Shown here piece after piece: positions 52,368 through 63,110 of a DNA stretch of 64,000 bases. Location: positions 62,001-126,000 of the forward strand of contig NZ_CADIJY010000011.1 in the NCBI RefSeq assembly GCF_902859735.1. Reading direction: 5' to 3'. The position numbers and the translations under genes were made by a program. The notes beneath the pieces were generated by a model. That model was given only the letters and a program-made list of their open reading frames with translations. It was not told where the DNA came from and did not search any database. This DNA is from Achromobacter aegrifaciens (lineage in GTDB: Bacteria; Pseudomonadota; Gammaproteobacteria; Burkholderiales; Burkholderiaceae_B). Numbering within the stretch: position 1 is the first letter of the stretch; every line of letters begins with the position of its first letter.

Positions 52368-52378
52368 GCCCTTCCGAC

Positions 52379-53500
52379 ATGACCACCGCATCCAAGCCTC
52401 TCGTTGCTCCGGCGCACGTCAGCGCCATCGCGCCTTACCAGGCCGGCAAGCCCATCGAAGAACTGGCCCGCGAATTCGGGCTGGACCCGGCCGGGATCGT
52501 CAAACTGGCGTCCAATGAAAACCCGCTGGGCATGCCCAAGTCGGCGCGCGAGGCGATGCTGGCCGCGGCCGAGTCGCTGGCGCGCTATCCCGATCCCAAC
52601 GGCTTCGACCTGAAGTCGGCGCTGGCTGAACGCTACGGCGTGCCGATGAGCTGGGTCACGCTGGGCAACGGCTCCAACGACATCCTGGAAATCGCGGCGC
52701 TGGCGCTGCTGGAGCCGGGCGTGTCGGCGGTCTATGCGCAGCACTCGTTCGCGGTCTACCGCCTGGCCACCCAGGCGCGCGGCGCCCGCCACATCGTGGT
52801 GCCGGCCAAGGACTACGGGCATGACCTGGATGCGATGTTCGATGCCATCGCCGACGATACGCGGCTGCTGTTCATCGCCAACCCGAACAACCCCACCGGC
52901 ACCTTCGTGCCGGGCGACCAGGTCGCGGCCTTCCTGGAGCGCGTCCACACCGCCCACGGCGATCGCGTGACGGTGGTCCTGGACGAGGCCTACAACGAGT
53001 ACCTCGATCCCGAGTTCCGCTTCGACAGCACCGCGCTGGTGCGCCGCTATCCCAACCTGATCGTGTCGCGCACCTTCTCCAAGGCCTACGGCCTGGCGGG
53101 GCTGCGCGTGGGCTTCGCGGTGGCGCAACCGGCCCTGACGGATCTGCTGAATCGCGTGCGCCAGCCGTTCAACGTCAATACGCTGGCGCAGGCCGCGGCC
53201 ATCGCCGCGTTGCGCGACGCGGCCTACCTGGAAGAGGCCTATGCCTCCAACAAGGCGGGCAAGGCGCAGTTGTGCGCCGCGTTCGAGCGCCTGAAGCTGC
53301 GCTACGTGCCCAGCTACGGCAACTTCGTGCTGGTGCATGTGGGCGACGCCCCGCGCATCAACCTGGAGCTGCTCAAGCGCGGCGTGATCGTGCGCCCGGT
53401 TGCCGGCGACGGCTTGCCGGAGTGGCTGCGGGTGTCCATCGGACTGCCGCAGGAAAACGAGCGGTTCATCGAAGCCTTGAGCGCCATCCTGTCCGCATGA
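52379..53500 (+). CDS. hisC: Histidinol-phosphate / aromatic aminotransferase
   Basis: A 373-residue class-I PLP aminotransferase of the HisC family (KLASNENPLG, ANPNNPTGTF, DEAYNEY, PLP lysine in RTFSKAYGLAGLRVGF). Situated between pheA and tyrA, it probably transaminates aromatic keto acids or prephenate as well as, or instead of, imidazole-acetol phosphate. Start ATG 52379 or GTG 52364 (which overlaps the pheA stop as GTGA) cannot be separated by ribosome site. The stop overlaps tyrA (ATGA). Confidence 0.9.
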   Translation: MTTASKPLVAPAHVSAIAPYQAGKPIEELAREFGLDPAGIVKLASNENPLGMPKSAREAMLAAAESLARYPDPNGFDLKSALAERYGVPMSWVTLGNGSNDILEIAALALLEPGVSAVYAQHSFAVYRLATQARGARHIVVPAKDYGHDLDAMFDAIADDTRLLFIANPNNPTGTFVPGDQVAAFLERVHTAHGDRVTVVLDEAYNEYLDPEFRFDSTALVRRYPNLIVSRTFSKAYGLAGLRVGFAVAQPALTDLLNRVRQPFNVNTLAQAAAIAALRDAAYLEEAYASNKAGKAQLCAAFERLKLRYVPSYGNFVLVHVGDAPRINLELLKRGVIVRPVAGDGLPEWLRVSIGLPQENERFIEALSAILSA

Positions 53501-54399
53501 ACGACGCGTCACCGAAATCCGATCAGGGGGCCGCTGGCCCCCTGATTCCTGTATTGGCCGTAGTAGGCGTGGGCCTGATCGGCGGATCCTTCGCCGCGGC
53601 CTTGCGCCGGGCGGGGCAGGTGGGCCGGGTGCTTGGGGTAGGGCGCAACGCGCAATCGCTGGCCCGCGCCGTTGAACTAGGGCTGATCGACGAAGCCGCT
53701 TCCGCAGAGGATGCCGCGGCGCACGCCGATCTGATCCTGCTGGCGACGCCAGTGGGCGGGCTGGGCGACGTGCTGTCGCGCATGCGCGCGCATCTGCGCT
53801 CCGATACCGTGCTGACGGATGGGGGCAGTACCAAGGCCGAAGTGGTCGAGGCCGCACGCGCCGCCCTGGGCGACCGGATCGCGCAGTTCGTGCCTGGCCA
53901 TCCCATCGCCGGCGCGGAGCGCACCGGACCGGAGGCGGCCGATGCCGAGCTGTACCGCAAGCGCACCGTCATCCTGACGCCGCTGGCCGAGAATGGCGCG
54001 GCCTCGCTGGAGCTGGTGCGGCGGGCATGGCAGGCTTGCGGGGCGGACGTGATCGACATGGACGCCGACGCCCATGACCGCGTGCTGGCTTCGGTCAGCC
54101 ATTTGCCGCATCTGCTATCGGCGGTGTACATGGAGCAAGTGGCCGAGGCCACCGATGCTTCCACGCGCCTGGCGCTGGCGGGCAGCGGTTTTCGCGACTT
54201 CACGCGCATCGCCGCGGGTTCGCCCGAGATGTGGCGCGACATTTTTCTGTCCAACCGCGACGCCATGCTGGCCGAACTGGCCGACGTGCGCACGGTGCTG
54301 GATCGTGCCGAACGCGCTATTGCCGATGGCGATGGCGCGGCTTTGCTGACGCTGCTGGACACGGCGGCCCGCGCCCGCCGCAACTGGCGCAAGGAGTAG
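53497..54399 (+). CDS. tyrA: Prephenate dehydrogenase
   Basis: A 300-residue TyrA with the NAD motif [12 protein letters not shown] (about 22-33) and the catalytic region [26 protein letters not shown] and FRDFTRIA. It oxidatively decarboxylates prephenate (or arogenate) to the tyrosine precursor. No fused mutase domain is present; mutase activity is provided by PheA. The aroA ribosome site AAGGAG overlaps its last codons. Confidence 0.95.
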   Translation: MNDASPKSDQGAAGPLIPVLAVVGVGLIGGSFAAALRRAGQVGRVLGVGRNAQSLARAVELGLIDEAASAEDAAAHADLILLATPVGGLGDVLSRMRAHLRSDTVLTDGGSTKAEVVEAARAALGDRIAQFVPGHPIAGAERTGPEAADAELYRKRTVILTPLAENGAASLELVRRAWQACGADVIDMDADAHDRVLASVSHLPHLLSAVYMEQVAEATDASTRLALAGSGFRDFTRIAAGSPEMWRDIFLSNRDAMLAELADVRTVLDRAERAIADGDGAALLTLLDTAARARRNWRKE

Positions 54400-54404
54400 C
54401 TGAC

Positions 54405-55727
54405 ATGGGCGCTTTGCCTTATCTCGATCTGCCGCGCGTGCGGCAAGCGCGGGGCGTGATGGCCCTGCCGGGTTCCAAGAGCATTTCCAACCGCGTGCTG
54501 CTGCTGTCCGCCATCGCCGAGGGCAGCACCGTCATCACCGGTTTGCTGGATTCCGACGACACCCGCGTCATGCTCGGCGCCTTGCGCCAGCTGGGCGTGC
54601 AGGTGTCGGAACTGGAGGCGGGCAGCGTCACGGTGCAGGGCGTGCGCCGCTTTCCGGTGGAAAGCGGCGACCTGTTCATGGGCAACGCCGGCACCGCGAT
54701 CCGGCCGCTGACCGCGGCGCTGGCGCTCATGGGCGGCGATTACCGCCTGTCGGGCGTGCCGCGCATGCACGAGCGCCCCATTGGCGACCTGGTCGACGCG
54801 CTCAAGGGCTTGGGCGCCAGCATCGATTACCTGGGCCAGCCTGGCTATCCGCCCCTGCATATCGGCCGCGGCGACATCGCGGCGGACGCGGTCACGCGCG
54901 TGCAGGGTTCGGTGTCCAGCCAGTTCCTGACTGCCTTGCTGATGGCCGCGCCGCTGCAGGCCGGCCGCAGCGGCGAGCCGGTCACGATCGAAGTGCTGGG
55001 CGAGCTCATCTCCAAGCCGTACATCGAGATCACGTTGAACCTGATGGCGCGCTTCGGCGTGCAGGTGCGGCGCGACGGCTGGAGTCGTTTCGTCATCGAC
55101 GGCGGGGCGGCCTATCGCAGCCCCGGGCAGATCGCGGTCGAAGGCGACGCCTCGACGGCTTCCTATTTCCTGGCGCTGGGCGCGATCGGCGGAGGGCCGC
55201 TGCGCGTGACCGGCGTGGGCGCGGACAGCATCCAGGGCGACGTCGCCTTTGTCGGCACGCTGGCCGACATGGGCGCGACCGTGACCTACGGTCCCGACTG
55301 GATCGAGGTGACGGGCGCGCGCGTCGCCCAGGGCGAACGCCTGAAGGCCTTCGACACCGATTTCAACCTGATCCCGGACGCCGCCATGACCGCGGCCGCC
55401 CTGGCGCTGTACGCCGACGGCCCGTGTCGCCTGCGCAACATCGGCAGCTGGCGCGTCAAGGAAACCGACCGCATCCACGCCATGCAGACCGAACTGGAAA
55501 AGCTGGGCGCGCAGGTGGAATCGGGGCCGGATTGGCTGCGCGTGACGCCGCCGGCGCAGGATGCCTGGCGCGATGCGCACATCGGCACCTGGGACGACCA
55601 CCGCATGGCAATGTGCTTTTCGCTGGCGGCTTTCGGGCCGGCGGCCGTCCGTATTCTCGACCCGGGCTGCGTCAGCAAGACCTTCCCGGGTTACTTTGAT
55701 GTTTACGCGGGCCTGGTAGCGGCCTAG
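54405..55727 (+). CDS. aroA: 5-enolpyruvylshikimate-3-phosphate synthase
   Basis: A 440-residue class-I EPSP synthase: [14 protein letters not shown] (about 23-36), [15 protein letters not shown] (the loop contacting phosphoenolpyruvate), RVKETDRI and WDDHRMAM. It joins shikimate 3-phosphate and PEP. ATG 54405 is fixed by an AAGGAG site eight bases upstream. It lies between tyrA and cmk as in other betaproteobacteria. Confidence 0.97.
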   Translation: MGALPYLDLPRVRQARGVMALPGSKSISNRVLLLSAIAEGSTVITGLLDSDDTRVMLGALRQLGVQVSELEAGSVTVQGVRRFPVESGDLFMGNAGTAIRPLTAALALMGGDYRLSGVPRMHERPIGDLVDALKGLGASIDYLGQPGYPPLHIGRGDIAADAVTRVQGSVSSQFLTALLMAAPLQAGRSGEPVTIEVLGELISKPYIEITLNLMARFGVQVRRDGWSRFVIDGGAAYRSPGQIAVEGDASTASYFLALGAIGGGPLRVTGVGADSIQGDVAFVGTLADMGATVTYGPDWIEVTGARVAQGERLKAFDTDFNLIPDAAMTAAALALYADGPCRLRNIGSWRVKETDRIHAMQTELEKLGAQVESGPDWLRVTPPAQDAWRDAHIGTWDDHRMAMCFSLAAFGPAAVRILDPGCVSKTFPGYFDVYAGLVAA

Positions 55728-55740
55728 CGAAGAATCGCCC

Positions 55741-56430
55741 ATGACTTCGATTTCCCCTGCAACTTCCTCCACTGTCCCCGTCATCACCATCGACGGCCCC
55801 ACCGCGTCCGGCAAGGGCACGGTGGCCCACCGCGTCGCCAAGGCCCTGGGCTGGGCCGTGCTCGACAGCGGCGCGCTCTATCGCCTGACCGCGCTGGCGG
55901 CGCTCAACCGCGGCTTGTCCCCCGAGGACGAGCCCGCCGTGGCGCGCGTGGCCGAAACCCTGGATGTGCGTTTCGAAGGGCCTCATGTCTACCTCGAGGG
56001 CGTGGATGTCGGCCACGATATCCGTCGCGAGGAAGTCGGCAACTTCGCCTCGCGCGTGGCCGCCTTCCCGGGCGTGCGCCAGGCGCTGCTCGAGCGCCAG
56101 CGCGCCTTCCGGCTGGCTCCGGGCCTGGTTGCGGACGGGCGCGACATGGGTACGGTGGTGTTTCCCGATGCGCCCCTGAAGGTGTTCCTGGTAGCCGATG
56201 TGGTCGCGCGGGCGCAGAGGCGCTGTAAGCAGTTGATCGAAAAGGGAATTTCTGCTAATCTTGATGACCTCCTACGGGATATGCGCGAGCGGGACGCCCG
56301 CGATATGGGGCGGACTACCGCTCCCTTGGCTCCCGCAGCGGATGCACACGTGCTGGATTCGTCTGATTTGACGATTGCAGAAACGGTGCAGGCAATACTG
56401 GATTTCTGGAAGAACGCTGCCGCGGATTGA
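55741..56430 (+). CDS. cmk: Cytidylate kinase
   Basis: A 229-residue CMP/dCMP kinase with the P-loop [10 protein letters not shown] (about 18-27), [21 protein letters not shown] and [13 protein letters not shown]. It forms CDP/dCDP. It is followed by the long rpsA leader, the usual cmk-rpsA order. Confidence 0.96.
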   Translation: MTSISPATSSTVPVITIDGPTASGKGTVAHRVAKALGWAVLDSGALYRLTALAALNRGLSPEDEPAVARVAETLDVRFEGPHVYLEGVDVGHDIRREEVGNFASRVAAFPGVRQALLERQRAFRLAPGLVADGRDMGTVVFPDAPLKVFLVADVVARAQRRCKQLIEKGISANLDDLLRDMRERDARDMGRTTAPLAPAADAHVLDSSDLTIAETVQAILDFWKNAAAD

Positions 56431-56627
56431 ATTACCGGTCCCGGACTTTTCTCTCGAATCCTCCGCAGTTTTCTGTTTTTTTTATCGGCCCTGTTCAAGC
56501 CAGGCGCAGCCCCCACGGGACACCCCGCAAGGGTAAACCGGCAAGCAGGCATTTTGACTCCACTGTGGCGGGCAATCCGCTGCGGTGTGTTTTTAACGGC
56601 CATTTCGGCCCAATGGATTTCAACCCC
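56431..56627 (+). promoter_or_regulatory. rpsA leader without Shine-Dalgarno
   Basis: About 200 bases between cmk and rpsA, pyrimidine-rich at first (TTTTCTGTTTTTTTTATC) and with no purine-rich ribosome site before the rpsA ATG. S1 mRNA in enterobacteria is translated through a structured leader that S1 protein itself represses; this stretch is in the right place for such control. Confidence 0.5.
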
Positions 56628-58340
56628 ATGTCTTCCGTTTCCACTACCGCCACCGGCGGCGAAAGCTTCGCCGACCTTTTCGCACAAAGCCTCAAGAGCC
56701 AGGACATGAAGTCCGGCGAGGTCATCAGCGCCGAAGTCGTGCGCGTCGACCACAACTTCGTCGTCGTCAACGCCGGCCTGAAGTCCGAAGCGCTGATCCC
56801 CCTGGAAGAGTTCCTGAACGACCAGGGCGAGCTCGAAGTGCAACCTGGCGATTTCGTCTCGGTGGCCATCGATTCCCTGGAAAACGGCTACGGCGACACC
56901 ATCCTGTCGCGTGACCGCGCCAAGCGCCTGTCGGCCTGGCTGCAACTGGAAAAGGCCCTGGAAAACGGCGAACTGGTTACCGGCACCATCACCGGCAAGG
57001 TGAAGGGCGGCCTGACCGTCATGACCAACGGCATCCGCGCGTTCCTGCCGGGTTCGCTGGTGGACCTGCGTCCGGTCAAGGACACCACCCCGTACGAAGG
57101 CAAGACCCTCGAATTCAAGGTCATCAAGCTCGACCGCAAGCGCAACAACGTCGTTCTGTCGCGTCGCCAGGTGCTGGAAGCCAGCATGGGCGAAGAGCGC
57201 CAGAAGCTGCTCGAAACCCTGCACGAAGGTGCTGTGGTCAAGGGCGTGGTCAAGAACATCACCGACTACGGCGCGTTCGTGGACCTGGGCGGCATCGACG
57301 GCCTGCTGCACATCACCGACATGGCCTGGCGCCGTGTGCGTCACCCCTCCGAAGTCCTGCAAGTGGGTCAGGAAGTCGAAGCCAAGGTGCTCAAGTTCGA
57401 CCAGGAAAAGAGCCGCGTCTCCCTGGGCGTCAAGCAGCTGGGCGAAGATCCGTGGGTGGGCCTGGCTCGCCGCTACCCGCAAGGCACCCGCCTGTTCGGC
57501 AAGGTCACCAACCTGACCGACTACGGCGCGTTCGTTGAAGTCGAAGCCGGCATCGAAGGCCTGGTGCACGTCTCCGAAATGGACTGGACCAACAAGAACG
57601 TCGATCCGCGCAAGGTCGTGACCCTGGGCGAAGAAGTCGAAGTCATGGTCCTGGAAATCGACGAAGACCGTCGTCGCATCTCGCTGGGCATGAAGCAGTG
57701 CCGCCAGAACCCGTGGGAAGAGTTCGCCACCAACTTCAAGCGTGGTGACAAGGTCCGCGGCGCCATCAAGTCGATCACCGACTTCGGCGTGTTCGTCGGC
57801 CTGCCCGGCGGCATCGATGGCCTGGTTCACCTGTCCGACCTGTCGTGGACGGAAACCGGCGAAGAAGCCGTGCGCAACTTCAAGAAGGGCGACGAGATCG
57901 AAGCCGTGGTTCTGGGCATCGATACCGACAAGGAACGCATCTCGCTGGGCATCAAGCAGCTGGAAGGCGACCCCTTCAACAACTTCGTTGCCACGTTCGA
58001 CAAGGGCGCCGTTGTTCCGGGCACCATCAAGTCGGTCGAAGCCAAGGGCGCTGTTGTCACGCTGTCCGTGGACGTTGAAGGCTACCTGCGCGCTTCCGAG
58101 ATCTCCTCGGGCCGCGTTGAAGACGCCACCACCGTTCTGACCGCCGGCGAGAACATCGAAGCCATGATCGTCAACATCGACCGCAAGACGCGTTCGATCC
58201 AGCTGTCGATCAAGGCCCGCGACAACGCCGAAACCGCCGAAACGATCCAGCGCATGTCCGACGCCAGCGCTTCGTCCGGCACCACCAACCTCGGCGCGCT
58301 GCTGAAGGCCAAGCTGGACCAACAGCGCAACGACGGTTAA
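56628..58340 (+). CDS. rpsA: 30S ribosomal protein S1
   Basis: A 570-residue S1 protein with six S1 RNA-binding repeats; four strong ones show the [18 protein letters not shown] type of sequence. Start [11 protein letters not shown] at 56628 matches betaproteobacterial S1; an in-frame ATG at 56613 would add MDFNP. It binds mRNA to the small subunit. ihfB follows after three bases. Confidence 0.97.
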   Translation: MSSVSTTATGGESFADLFAQSLKSQDMKSGEVISAEVVRVDHNFVVVNAGLKSEALIPLEEFLNDQGELEVQPGDFVSVAIDSLENGYGDTILSRDRAKRLSAWLQLEKALENGELVTGTITGKVKGGLTVMTNGIRAFLPGSLVDLRPVKDTTPYEGKTLEFKVIKLDRKRNNVVLSRRQVLEASMGEERQKLLETLHEGAVVKGVVKNITDYGAFVDLGGIDGLLHITDMAWRRVRHPSEVLQVGQEVEAKVLKFDQEKSRVSLGVKQLGEDPWVGLARRYPQGTRLFGKVTNLTDYGAFVEVEAGIEGLVHVSEMDWTNKNVDPRKVVTLGEEVEVMVLEIDEDRRRISLGMKQCRQNPWEEFATNFKRGDKVRGAIKSITDFGVFVGLPGGIDGLVHLSDLSWTETGEEAVRNFKKGDEIEAVVLGIDTDKERISLGIKQLEGDPFNNFVATFDKGAVVPGTIKSVEAKGAVVTLSVDVEGYLRASEISSGRVEDATTVLTAGENIEAMIVNIDRKTRSIQLSIKARDNAETAETIQRMSDASASSGTTNLGALLKAKLDQQRNDG

Positions 58341-58343
58341 TTC

Positions 58344-58703
58344 GTGACCAAGTCGGAGCTGATCGCCGCCTTGGCGGCCCGCTATCCTCAGCTGGCCGCC
58401 CGCGACACCGATTACGCGGTCAAGACCGTGCTCGACGCAATGACCCAGGCCCTGGCCTCGGGTCAGCGCATCGAGATCCGCGGTTTTGGCAGCTTCTCGC
58501 TGTCGCAGCGGTCTCCCCGCATCGGTCGCAATCCGAAATCCGGCGAACAGGTGCTGGTGCCTGGAAAACAGGTGCCGCACTTCAAGGCGGGCAAGGAATT
58601 GCGCGAGCGGGTGGACTTGGCCGGCGGCAATGACGAGGACGCTCAATCTTCTGGATCGAGTGAACCGATGCCGTCGATGGTGAGTCTGCACGCCATGCAT
58701 TGA
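58344..58703 (+). CDS. ihfB: Integration host factor subunit beta
   Basis: A 119-residue HU/IHF-fold DNA-bending protein: GTG start ([17 protein letters not shown]), [28 protein letters not shown] arm region split around residues 44-70, and [13 protein letters not shown]. It carries about 25 extra C-terminal residues ([10 protein letters not shown]...) beyond the usual length. It partners with IhfA. A rho-independent terminator closes the unit 47 bases later. Confidence 0.95.
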   Translation: MTKSELIAALAARYPQLAARDTDYAVKTVLDAMTQALASGQRIEIRGFGSFSLSQRSPRIGRNPKSGEQVLVPGKQVPHFKAGKELRERVDLAGGNDEDAQSSGSSEPMPSMVSLHAMH

Positions 58704-58749
58704 CGGCACGGCAGTAAGGCCGCCTTCGGGCGGATCGGACCGAGAACCT

Positions 58750-58782
58750 AGCCCCTTGAGCAATCAAGGGGCTTTGTTTTTT
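58750..58782 (+). terminator. Terminator after ihfB
   Basis: AGCCCCTTGA-GCAA-TCAAGGGGCT followed by TTGTTTTTT: a 10-bp stem, GNRA tetraloop and U-run. Confidence 0.93.
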
Positions 58783-58842
58783 GGCGCCAGGCGGGATCCG
58801 TCGCTTACAATTGATAGTCTTGAATTCTTTGGAGCATGCGCC

Positions 58843-59157
58843 ATGCGCTACCTAGTCTGGGCCCTGCGATTGCTCGTGTTTGTTGCAGTATTGATGTTCG
58901 CGTTGAAAAACACGGATCCGGTCGCCGTGAAGTTCTACGCCGATTACGTGGTGCAGGACGTGCCCCTCATCGTTGTGATGCTGGTCGTGTTCGTCTTGGG
59001 CGCCTTGTTTGGCTTGTTGCTGACCGTGCCCGCCGCCATGCGCCGCCGCCGCGAAGCCATGCGCCTGCGCCGCGAGCTGGAGCGTGTCCAGGCCGCCGTC
59101 GCCGGCACCACGCCCGCCGTGCCGCCGGAGGCCGTGGCCCCGATGTCGCCGCTGTGA
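58843..59157 (+). CDS. lapA: LapA-domain membrane protein (DUF1049)
   Basis: A 104-residue inner-membrane protein with two helices (about 3-20 and 42-62) flanking FALKNTDPVAVKFYADYVVQ and a basic coiled C-terminus (MRRRREAMRLRRELERV). It belongs to the LapA family that works with LapB in controlling LPS synthesis. GGAG lies eight bases before the ATG. lapB follows 58 bases later. Confidence 0.9.
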   Translation: MRYLVWALRLLVFVAVLMFALKNTDPVAVKFYADYVVQDVPLIVVMLVVFVLGALFGLLLTVPAAMRRRREAMRLRRELERVQAAVAGTTPAVPPEAVAPMSPL

Positions 59158-59215
59158 TGCCGTTGCGTCAGCACTGAATCCCTTTCCGCACTGAATTACC
59201 GCAAGAGCCCGCATA

Positions 59216-60430
59216 GTGGATTTTGAACCTTGGTGGTTGATTTTCGTGCCGGTATTGTTCGCGCTGGGCTGGCTGGCCGCGCGCTTCGATATCCGGCAAA
59301 TGCTGCGGGAAACCCGCAGCCTGCCCGACTCCTATTTCCGCGGGCTGAACTTCCTGCTCAATGAAGAGCCGGACCGCGCCATCGACGCCTTCGTCGAAGT
59401 GGCCAAGCTGGACCCGGAAACCACCGAGCTGCACTTTGCGCTGGGCAGCCTGTTCCGCCGCCGGGGCGAAATGGAGCGCGCCATCCGCGTGCACCAGAGC
59501 CTCCTGAACCGTTCCGACCTGCCCGCCGCCGAACGCGAGCATGCGCAGCACGAGCTGGCGCAGGATTTCCTCAAGGCCGGCATGCTGGACCGCGCCGAAA
59601 ACGGCTTCGAGCAGCTCAAGGACACCCGCTACGCCTTGCCCGCGCTGCGTTCGCTGATCCGCATCTACGAATCCGAGCACGATTGGCCGCGCGCCATCGA
59701 AGCCGTGAAGACGCTGCAGGGCCTGGTCGACGAGCCGGTGCCGCAGCTCGTGCACTATTACTGCGAACAGGCGCAAACCGCGCTGTCGTCCAAGCCCGCC
59801 GACATCGACGCGGCCCACAAGGCGCTGGATGCCGCCGACCATGCCTTGTCGACCATCGATCCGGCGTCGAGCAAAGGCGCCATGGTGCGCACCGCCATGC
59901 TGCGCGCCCGCCTGGCCCTGATCGAACAGGACCCGAAGCGCGAACGCCTGTACCTGGAGTCGATCATGACCGACGCTCCCGAGTACGCCGGCCTGGTGGC
60001 CGAGCAGGTCCTGGCGAACTACCGCGCCGCCAATCAGGAAGCGGCCGGGCTCGACGTGCTGCAGAAGCAGTATGCGCGCCACGCGTCGCTGGACCTGTTC
60101 AACGTGCTGTTCCGCGAACTGCGCGCCCAGCAGGGCTCCGCGCCGTCATGGGCATTTGCCCGCAATGCCTTGCGCAGCCATCCGTCGCTGCTGGGGCTGG
60201 ACCGTCTGCTGGAGGCCGAGCTGGCCAATCCGGAAAGCGGCGCCGAGCAGGCGCCAGTGCCGGGCGCCGACCTGACGTTGTTGCGCAGCCTGATCCACAA
60301 GCATACGCAGCGGCTGGACCGCTACGCATGCCGCAGTTGCGGTTTTCAGGCGCGTCGCTTTTACTGGCAATGTCCCGGCTGCAACGCCTGGGAAACCTAC
60401 GCGCCGCGCCGCTTGGAAGAACTTGAATGA
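59216..60430 (+). CDS. lapB: LapB (YciM) LPS assembly regulator
   Basis: A 404-residue protein: GTG start, one N-terminal membrane helix (about 6-21), TPR repeats (about 40-350) and a C-terminal rubredoxin-type ribbon (CRSCG and CPGCN near residues 371-388). It couples LPS synthesis and transport, and in E. coli presents LpxC to FtsH. The stop overlaps the rfaE1 start by four bases, linking LPS control with heptose synthesis. Confidence 0.94.
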   Translation: MDFEPWWLIFVPVLFALGWLAARFDIRQMLRETRSLPDSYFRGLNFLLNEEPDRAIDAFVEVAKLDPETTELHFALGSLFRRRGEMERAIRVHQSLLNRSDLPAAEREHAQHELAQDFLKAGMLDRAENGFEQLKDTRYALPALRSLIRIYESEHDWPRAIEAVKTLQGLVDEPVPQLVHYYCEQAQTALSSKPADIDAAHKALDAADHALSTIDPASSKGAMVRTAMLRARLALIEQDPKRERLYLESIMTDAPEYAGLVAEQVLANYRAANQEAAGLDVLQKQYARHASLDLFNVLFRELRAQQGSAPSWAFARNALRSHPSLLGLDRLLEAELANPESGAEQAPVPGADLTLLRSLIHKHTQRLDRYACRSCGFQARRFYWQCPGCNAWETYAPRRLEELE

Positions 60431-61368
60431 ATGCATTTCCCGCCGAAGCCATTTCGCATAGCCGCGTCCTCGTGGTGGGCGATGTGATGCTGGACCGGTA
60501 CTGGTTCGGCGAAGTCGAACGCATTTCGCCCGAAGCGCCGGTGCCCGTGGTACGCGTGGCGCGCCGCGAAGACCGCCTGGGCGGCGCGGCCAACGTCGCG
60601 CGCAACGTGGCGGCCCTGGGCGGCCATGTGACCTTGGTCGGCGTGCTGGGCGAAGACGAGGCGGGCGACAGCGTCCGGCGCTTGTCCGCCGAAGCCGGCA
60701 TACAGGCCGAGCTGCTCGCCGATCCGTCCTTGCACACGACCTTGAAGATGCGCGTGCTGGGTCGCCAGCAGCAGCTGCTGCGCGTGGACTTCGAACAGCA
60801 TCCGGCACAGGCCGCGCTGGACAACGTCGATGCCGCTTTCGCGCGCCATCTGGCCAACCACGACATCGTCGTGCTGTCCGACTATGCCAAGGGCGTGCTG
60901 GCGCGGGTCGAATCGCTGATCGCGCTGGCCCGCAACGCCGGCGTGCCGGTGCTGGTGGACCCGAAGGGCCACGATTACACCCGTTACCGCGGGGCGACGC
61001 TCGTCACCCCCAACCGCTCGGAAATGCAGGAGGCCGTGGGCCGCTGGAGTTCCGAGGCCGAACTCACCGATCGCGCGCAGCGCCTGCGCGCCGACCTGGA
61101 TCTGGAAGCCTTGCTCGTGACCCGTTCCGAGCAGGGCATGACTTTGTTTACCGACGCGGGGCGCGACCACATCGACGCGCAGGCGCACGAAGTGTTCGAC
61201 GTGTCCGGCGCAGGCGACACCGTGCTGGCGACGCTGGCCGTGTCGCGCGCCATCGATCTGCCGTGGGTCGACGCGATGGGCTGGGCCAACAAGGCCGGCG
61301 GCATCGCCGTGGGCAAGCTTGGCACGTCCATCGTCACCGCCGCGGAATTGGCAGGAGAACTCTCATGA
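60427..61368 (+). CDS. rfaE1: D-glycero-beta-D-manno-heptose-7-phosphate kinase
   Basis: A 313-residue PfkB-family sugar kinase with [15 protein letters not shown] (52-66) and the anion-hole/catalytic GAGDT (261-265, base D264). It corresponds to the kinase half of E. coli HldE; the adenylyltransferase half is absent here and must be encoded elsewhere (RfaE2). It forms heptose 1,7-bisphosphate for ADP-heptose of the LPS core. Confidence 0.94.
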   Translation: MNAFPAEAISHSRVLVVGDVMLDRYWFGEVERISPEAPVPVVRVARREDRLGGAANVARNVAALGGHVTLVGVLGEDEAGDSVRRLSAEAGIQAELLADPSLHTTLKMRVLGRQQQLLRVDFEQHPAQAALDNVDAAFARHLANHDIVVLSDYAKGVLARVESLIALARNAGVPVLVDPKGHDYTRYRGATLVTPNRSEMQEAVGRWSSEAELTDRAQRLRADLDLEALLVTRSEQGMTLFTDAGRDHIDAQAHEVFDVSGAGDTVLATLAVSRAIDLPWVDAMGWANKAGGIAVGKLGTSIVTAAELAGELS

Positions 61369-62354
61369 TCGTCGTTACCGGAGCCGCGGGCTTCATAGGC
61401 AGCAACCTGGTGCGCGGGCTCAACCGCCGCGGCATCAAGGACATCATCGCGGTCGATGACCTGACCGAAGGCGACAAGTTCGTCAACCTGGTCGATTGCC
61501 AGATCGCGGACTACATGGACAAGGACGACTTCCGCCGCCGCGTCCTCGACGGCAGCCTGCGGGAAGTGCGTGCCGTGCTGCACCAGGGCGCGTGCTCGGA
61601 CACGACCGAGCGCAACGGCCGCTACATGCTCGACAACAACTACCGCGTCACGCTGGAGCTGTTCGAGTTCTGCCAGGAGCGCCGCATTCCGTTCCTGTAC
61701 GCCTCGTCGGCGGCGGTCTACGGCGGTTCCTCGATCTACGTGGAAGACCCCGCCAACGAAGGCCCGCTGAACGTCTATGGCTATTCCAAGCTGCTGTTCG
61801 ATCAGGTCCTGCGCCAGCGCATGGACAGCCTGACCGCACAGGTGGTGGGCCTGCGCTACTTCAACGTCTACGGTCCGCACGAACAGCACAAGGGCCGCAT
61901 GGCTTCGGTGGCGTTCCACAACATGAACCAGTTCCTGGAGCATGGGCACGTGCGCCTGTTCGCGGGCTGGGACGGCTACGTGGATGGCGGCCAGAGCCGC
62001 GACTTCATTTCCGTCGAAGACGTGGTCGCGGTCAACCTGCATTTCCTGGACCACCCCGAGCAGTCTGGTATTTTCAACTGCGGCACGGGCCGCGCGCAGC
62101 CCTTCAACGATGTGGCGGCCGGCGTGGTCAATGCGCTGCGCGCGGAGCGCGGCGAAGCCGAGCTGACGCTGGCGCAACTGGTGGAACTGGATCTGATCCG
62201 CTACATCCCGTTCCCGGACGACCTGAAAGGGCGCTATCAGAGCTACACGCAGGCCGATGTCACGCGCCTGCGCGCAGCGGGGTTCCAGGCGCCGATGCGC
62301 GATGTGCGGACCGGCGTCACCGAGTACGTGCGTTACTGGCGCGCCCGCAAGTAA
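61365..62354 (+). CDS. rfaD: ADP-L-glycero-D-manno-heptose-6-epimerase
   Basis: A 329-residue extended SDR with GAAGFIG (6-12), Y138/K142 (YGYSK) and [17 protein letters not shown], the HldD pattern. It makes the final ADP-L-heptose donor for LPS core. It overlaps rfaE1 by four bases; AGGAGA lies before the ATG. A terminator follows. Confidence 0.96.
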   Translation: MIVVTGAAGFIGSNLVRGLNRRGIKDIIAVDDLTEGDKFVNLVDCQIADYMDKDDFRRRVLDGSLREVRAVLHQGACSDTTERNGRYMLDNNYRVTLELFEFCQERRIPFLYASSAAVYGGSSIYVEDPANEGPLNVYGYSKLLFDQVLRQRMDSLTAQVVGLRYFNVYGPHEQHKGRMASVAFHNMNQFLEHGHVRLFAGWDGYVDGGQSRDFISVEDVVAVNLHFLDHPEQSGIFNCGTGRAQPFNDVAAGVVNALRAERGEAELTLAQLVELDLIRYIPFPDDLKGRYQSYTQADVTRLRAAGFQAPMRDVRTGVTEYVRYWRARK

Positions 62355-62382
62355 GTCTGCGCCACTGCGCCGGGTCTGCAAG

Positions 62383-62412
62383 AAAAGCCACCGTTCGCGG
62401 TGGCTTTTTTTC
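62383..62412 (+). terminator. Terminator after rfaD
   Basis: AAAAGCCACCG-TTCG-CGGTGGCTTTT plus a further T-run: an 11-bp stem with a UUCG tetraloop, ending the lapA-lapB-rfaE1-rfaD unit. Confidence 0.95.
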
Positions 62413-62531
62413 GCCTGGCGGTTTGCCGGGGCGGATGTTTCCATTCACTGCGCCGCCGTGGCGGGGCGCGTCGCCCGCATGATCTGAGCGTGGCGTGACA
62501 GCCGTTGCGCCAGACACCTGGGAGACCCTCC

Positions 62532-63026
62532 ATGAATCCATTCCTTCAATCCGCCGCTGCCCACCCGGCCCCTTTTGCCAGATGGCGCAGGGTGCGCGCC
62601 ACCCTTGCTTCCGGCGCCCGGCCGCGCCCTTTGCGGCAGGCCTTGGGCGCGCTGCTGGTGACGGCGGGCCTGGGCCTGGCCGCGCCGCAGGCGCACGCGG
62701 TGGACCTCAACCAGGCCAATGCCCAGCAGCTCGAAGGCGTCCGGGGCATCGGCCCGCGCATGGCGGAAATCATCATCAAGGAACGCGAACGGGGCGGCAA
62801 GTTCGAATCCTTGAACGACCTGGCTGAACGCGTGCGCGGCATCGGCCCGAAGAAGGCGCAGGCCCTGCAAGAGGCCGGCCTGCAGGTGGCAGGGACGGGC
62901 CCTCAGGCCGGGCAGGGCGATACGGCGGCCAAGCCGGCGCAGGGCAAGCCGGCTGCGGGCAAGGCCGAAGCCAAATCCGAAGCGAAACCGGCGGCGTCCC
63001 AGCCCGCGGCCCGCGCCCGGCCCTGA
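62532..63026 (+). CDS. ComEA-family helix-hairpin-helix DNA-binding protein
   Basis: A 164-residue protein with a signal peptide (hydrophobic core about 39-57, cleavage near AHAVD) and a double helix-hairpin-helix domain (LNQANAQQLEGVRGIGPRMA and RVRGIGPKKAQALQEAG, about 58-118). An Ala/Lys/Pro-rich tail follows. ComEA binds incoming DNA in the periplasm during natural transformation; short relatives also occur without competence. No other com genes are visible. GGGAGA six bases before ATG 62532 supports the start. Confidence 0.82.
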   Translation: MNPFLQSAAAHPAPFARWRRVRATLASGARPRPLRQALGALLVTAGLGLAAPQAHAVDLNQANAQQLEGVRGIGPRMAEIIIKERERGGKFESLNDLAERVRGIGPKKAQALQEAGLQVAGTGPQAGQGDTAAKPAQGKPAAGKAEAKSEAKPAASQPAARARP

Positions 63027-63110
63027 GCGCGTCGCGCGCCGCGCGGGTAGCCCTGGCGGGAGCGCGGCTTTTGGCGGCGCGCGCCGCCAGGCGGGGTTAT
63101 CATCGTCCGC

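Noticed and set aside
52364-52378. GTG start for hisC overlapping the pheA stop
   Set aside because: Not excluded, but it adds only MSPSD with no ribosome site; the ATG at 52379 was kept as the simpler start.
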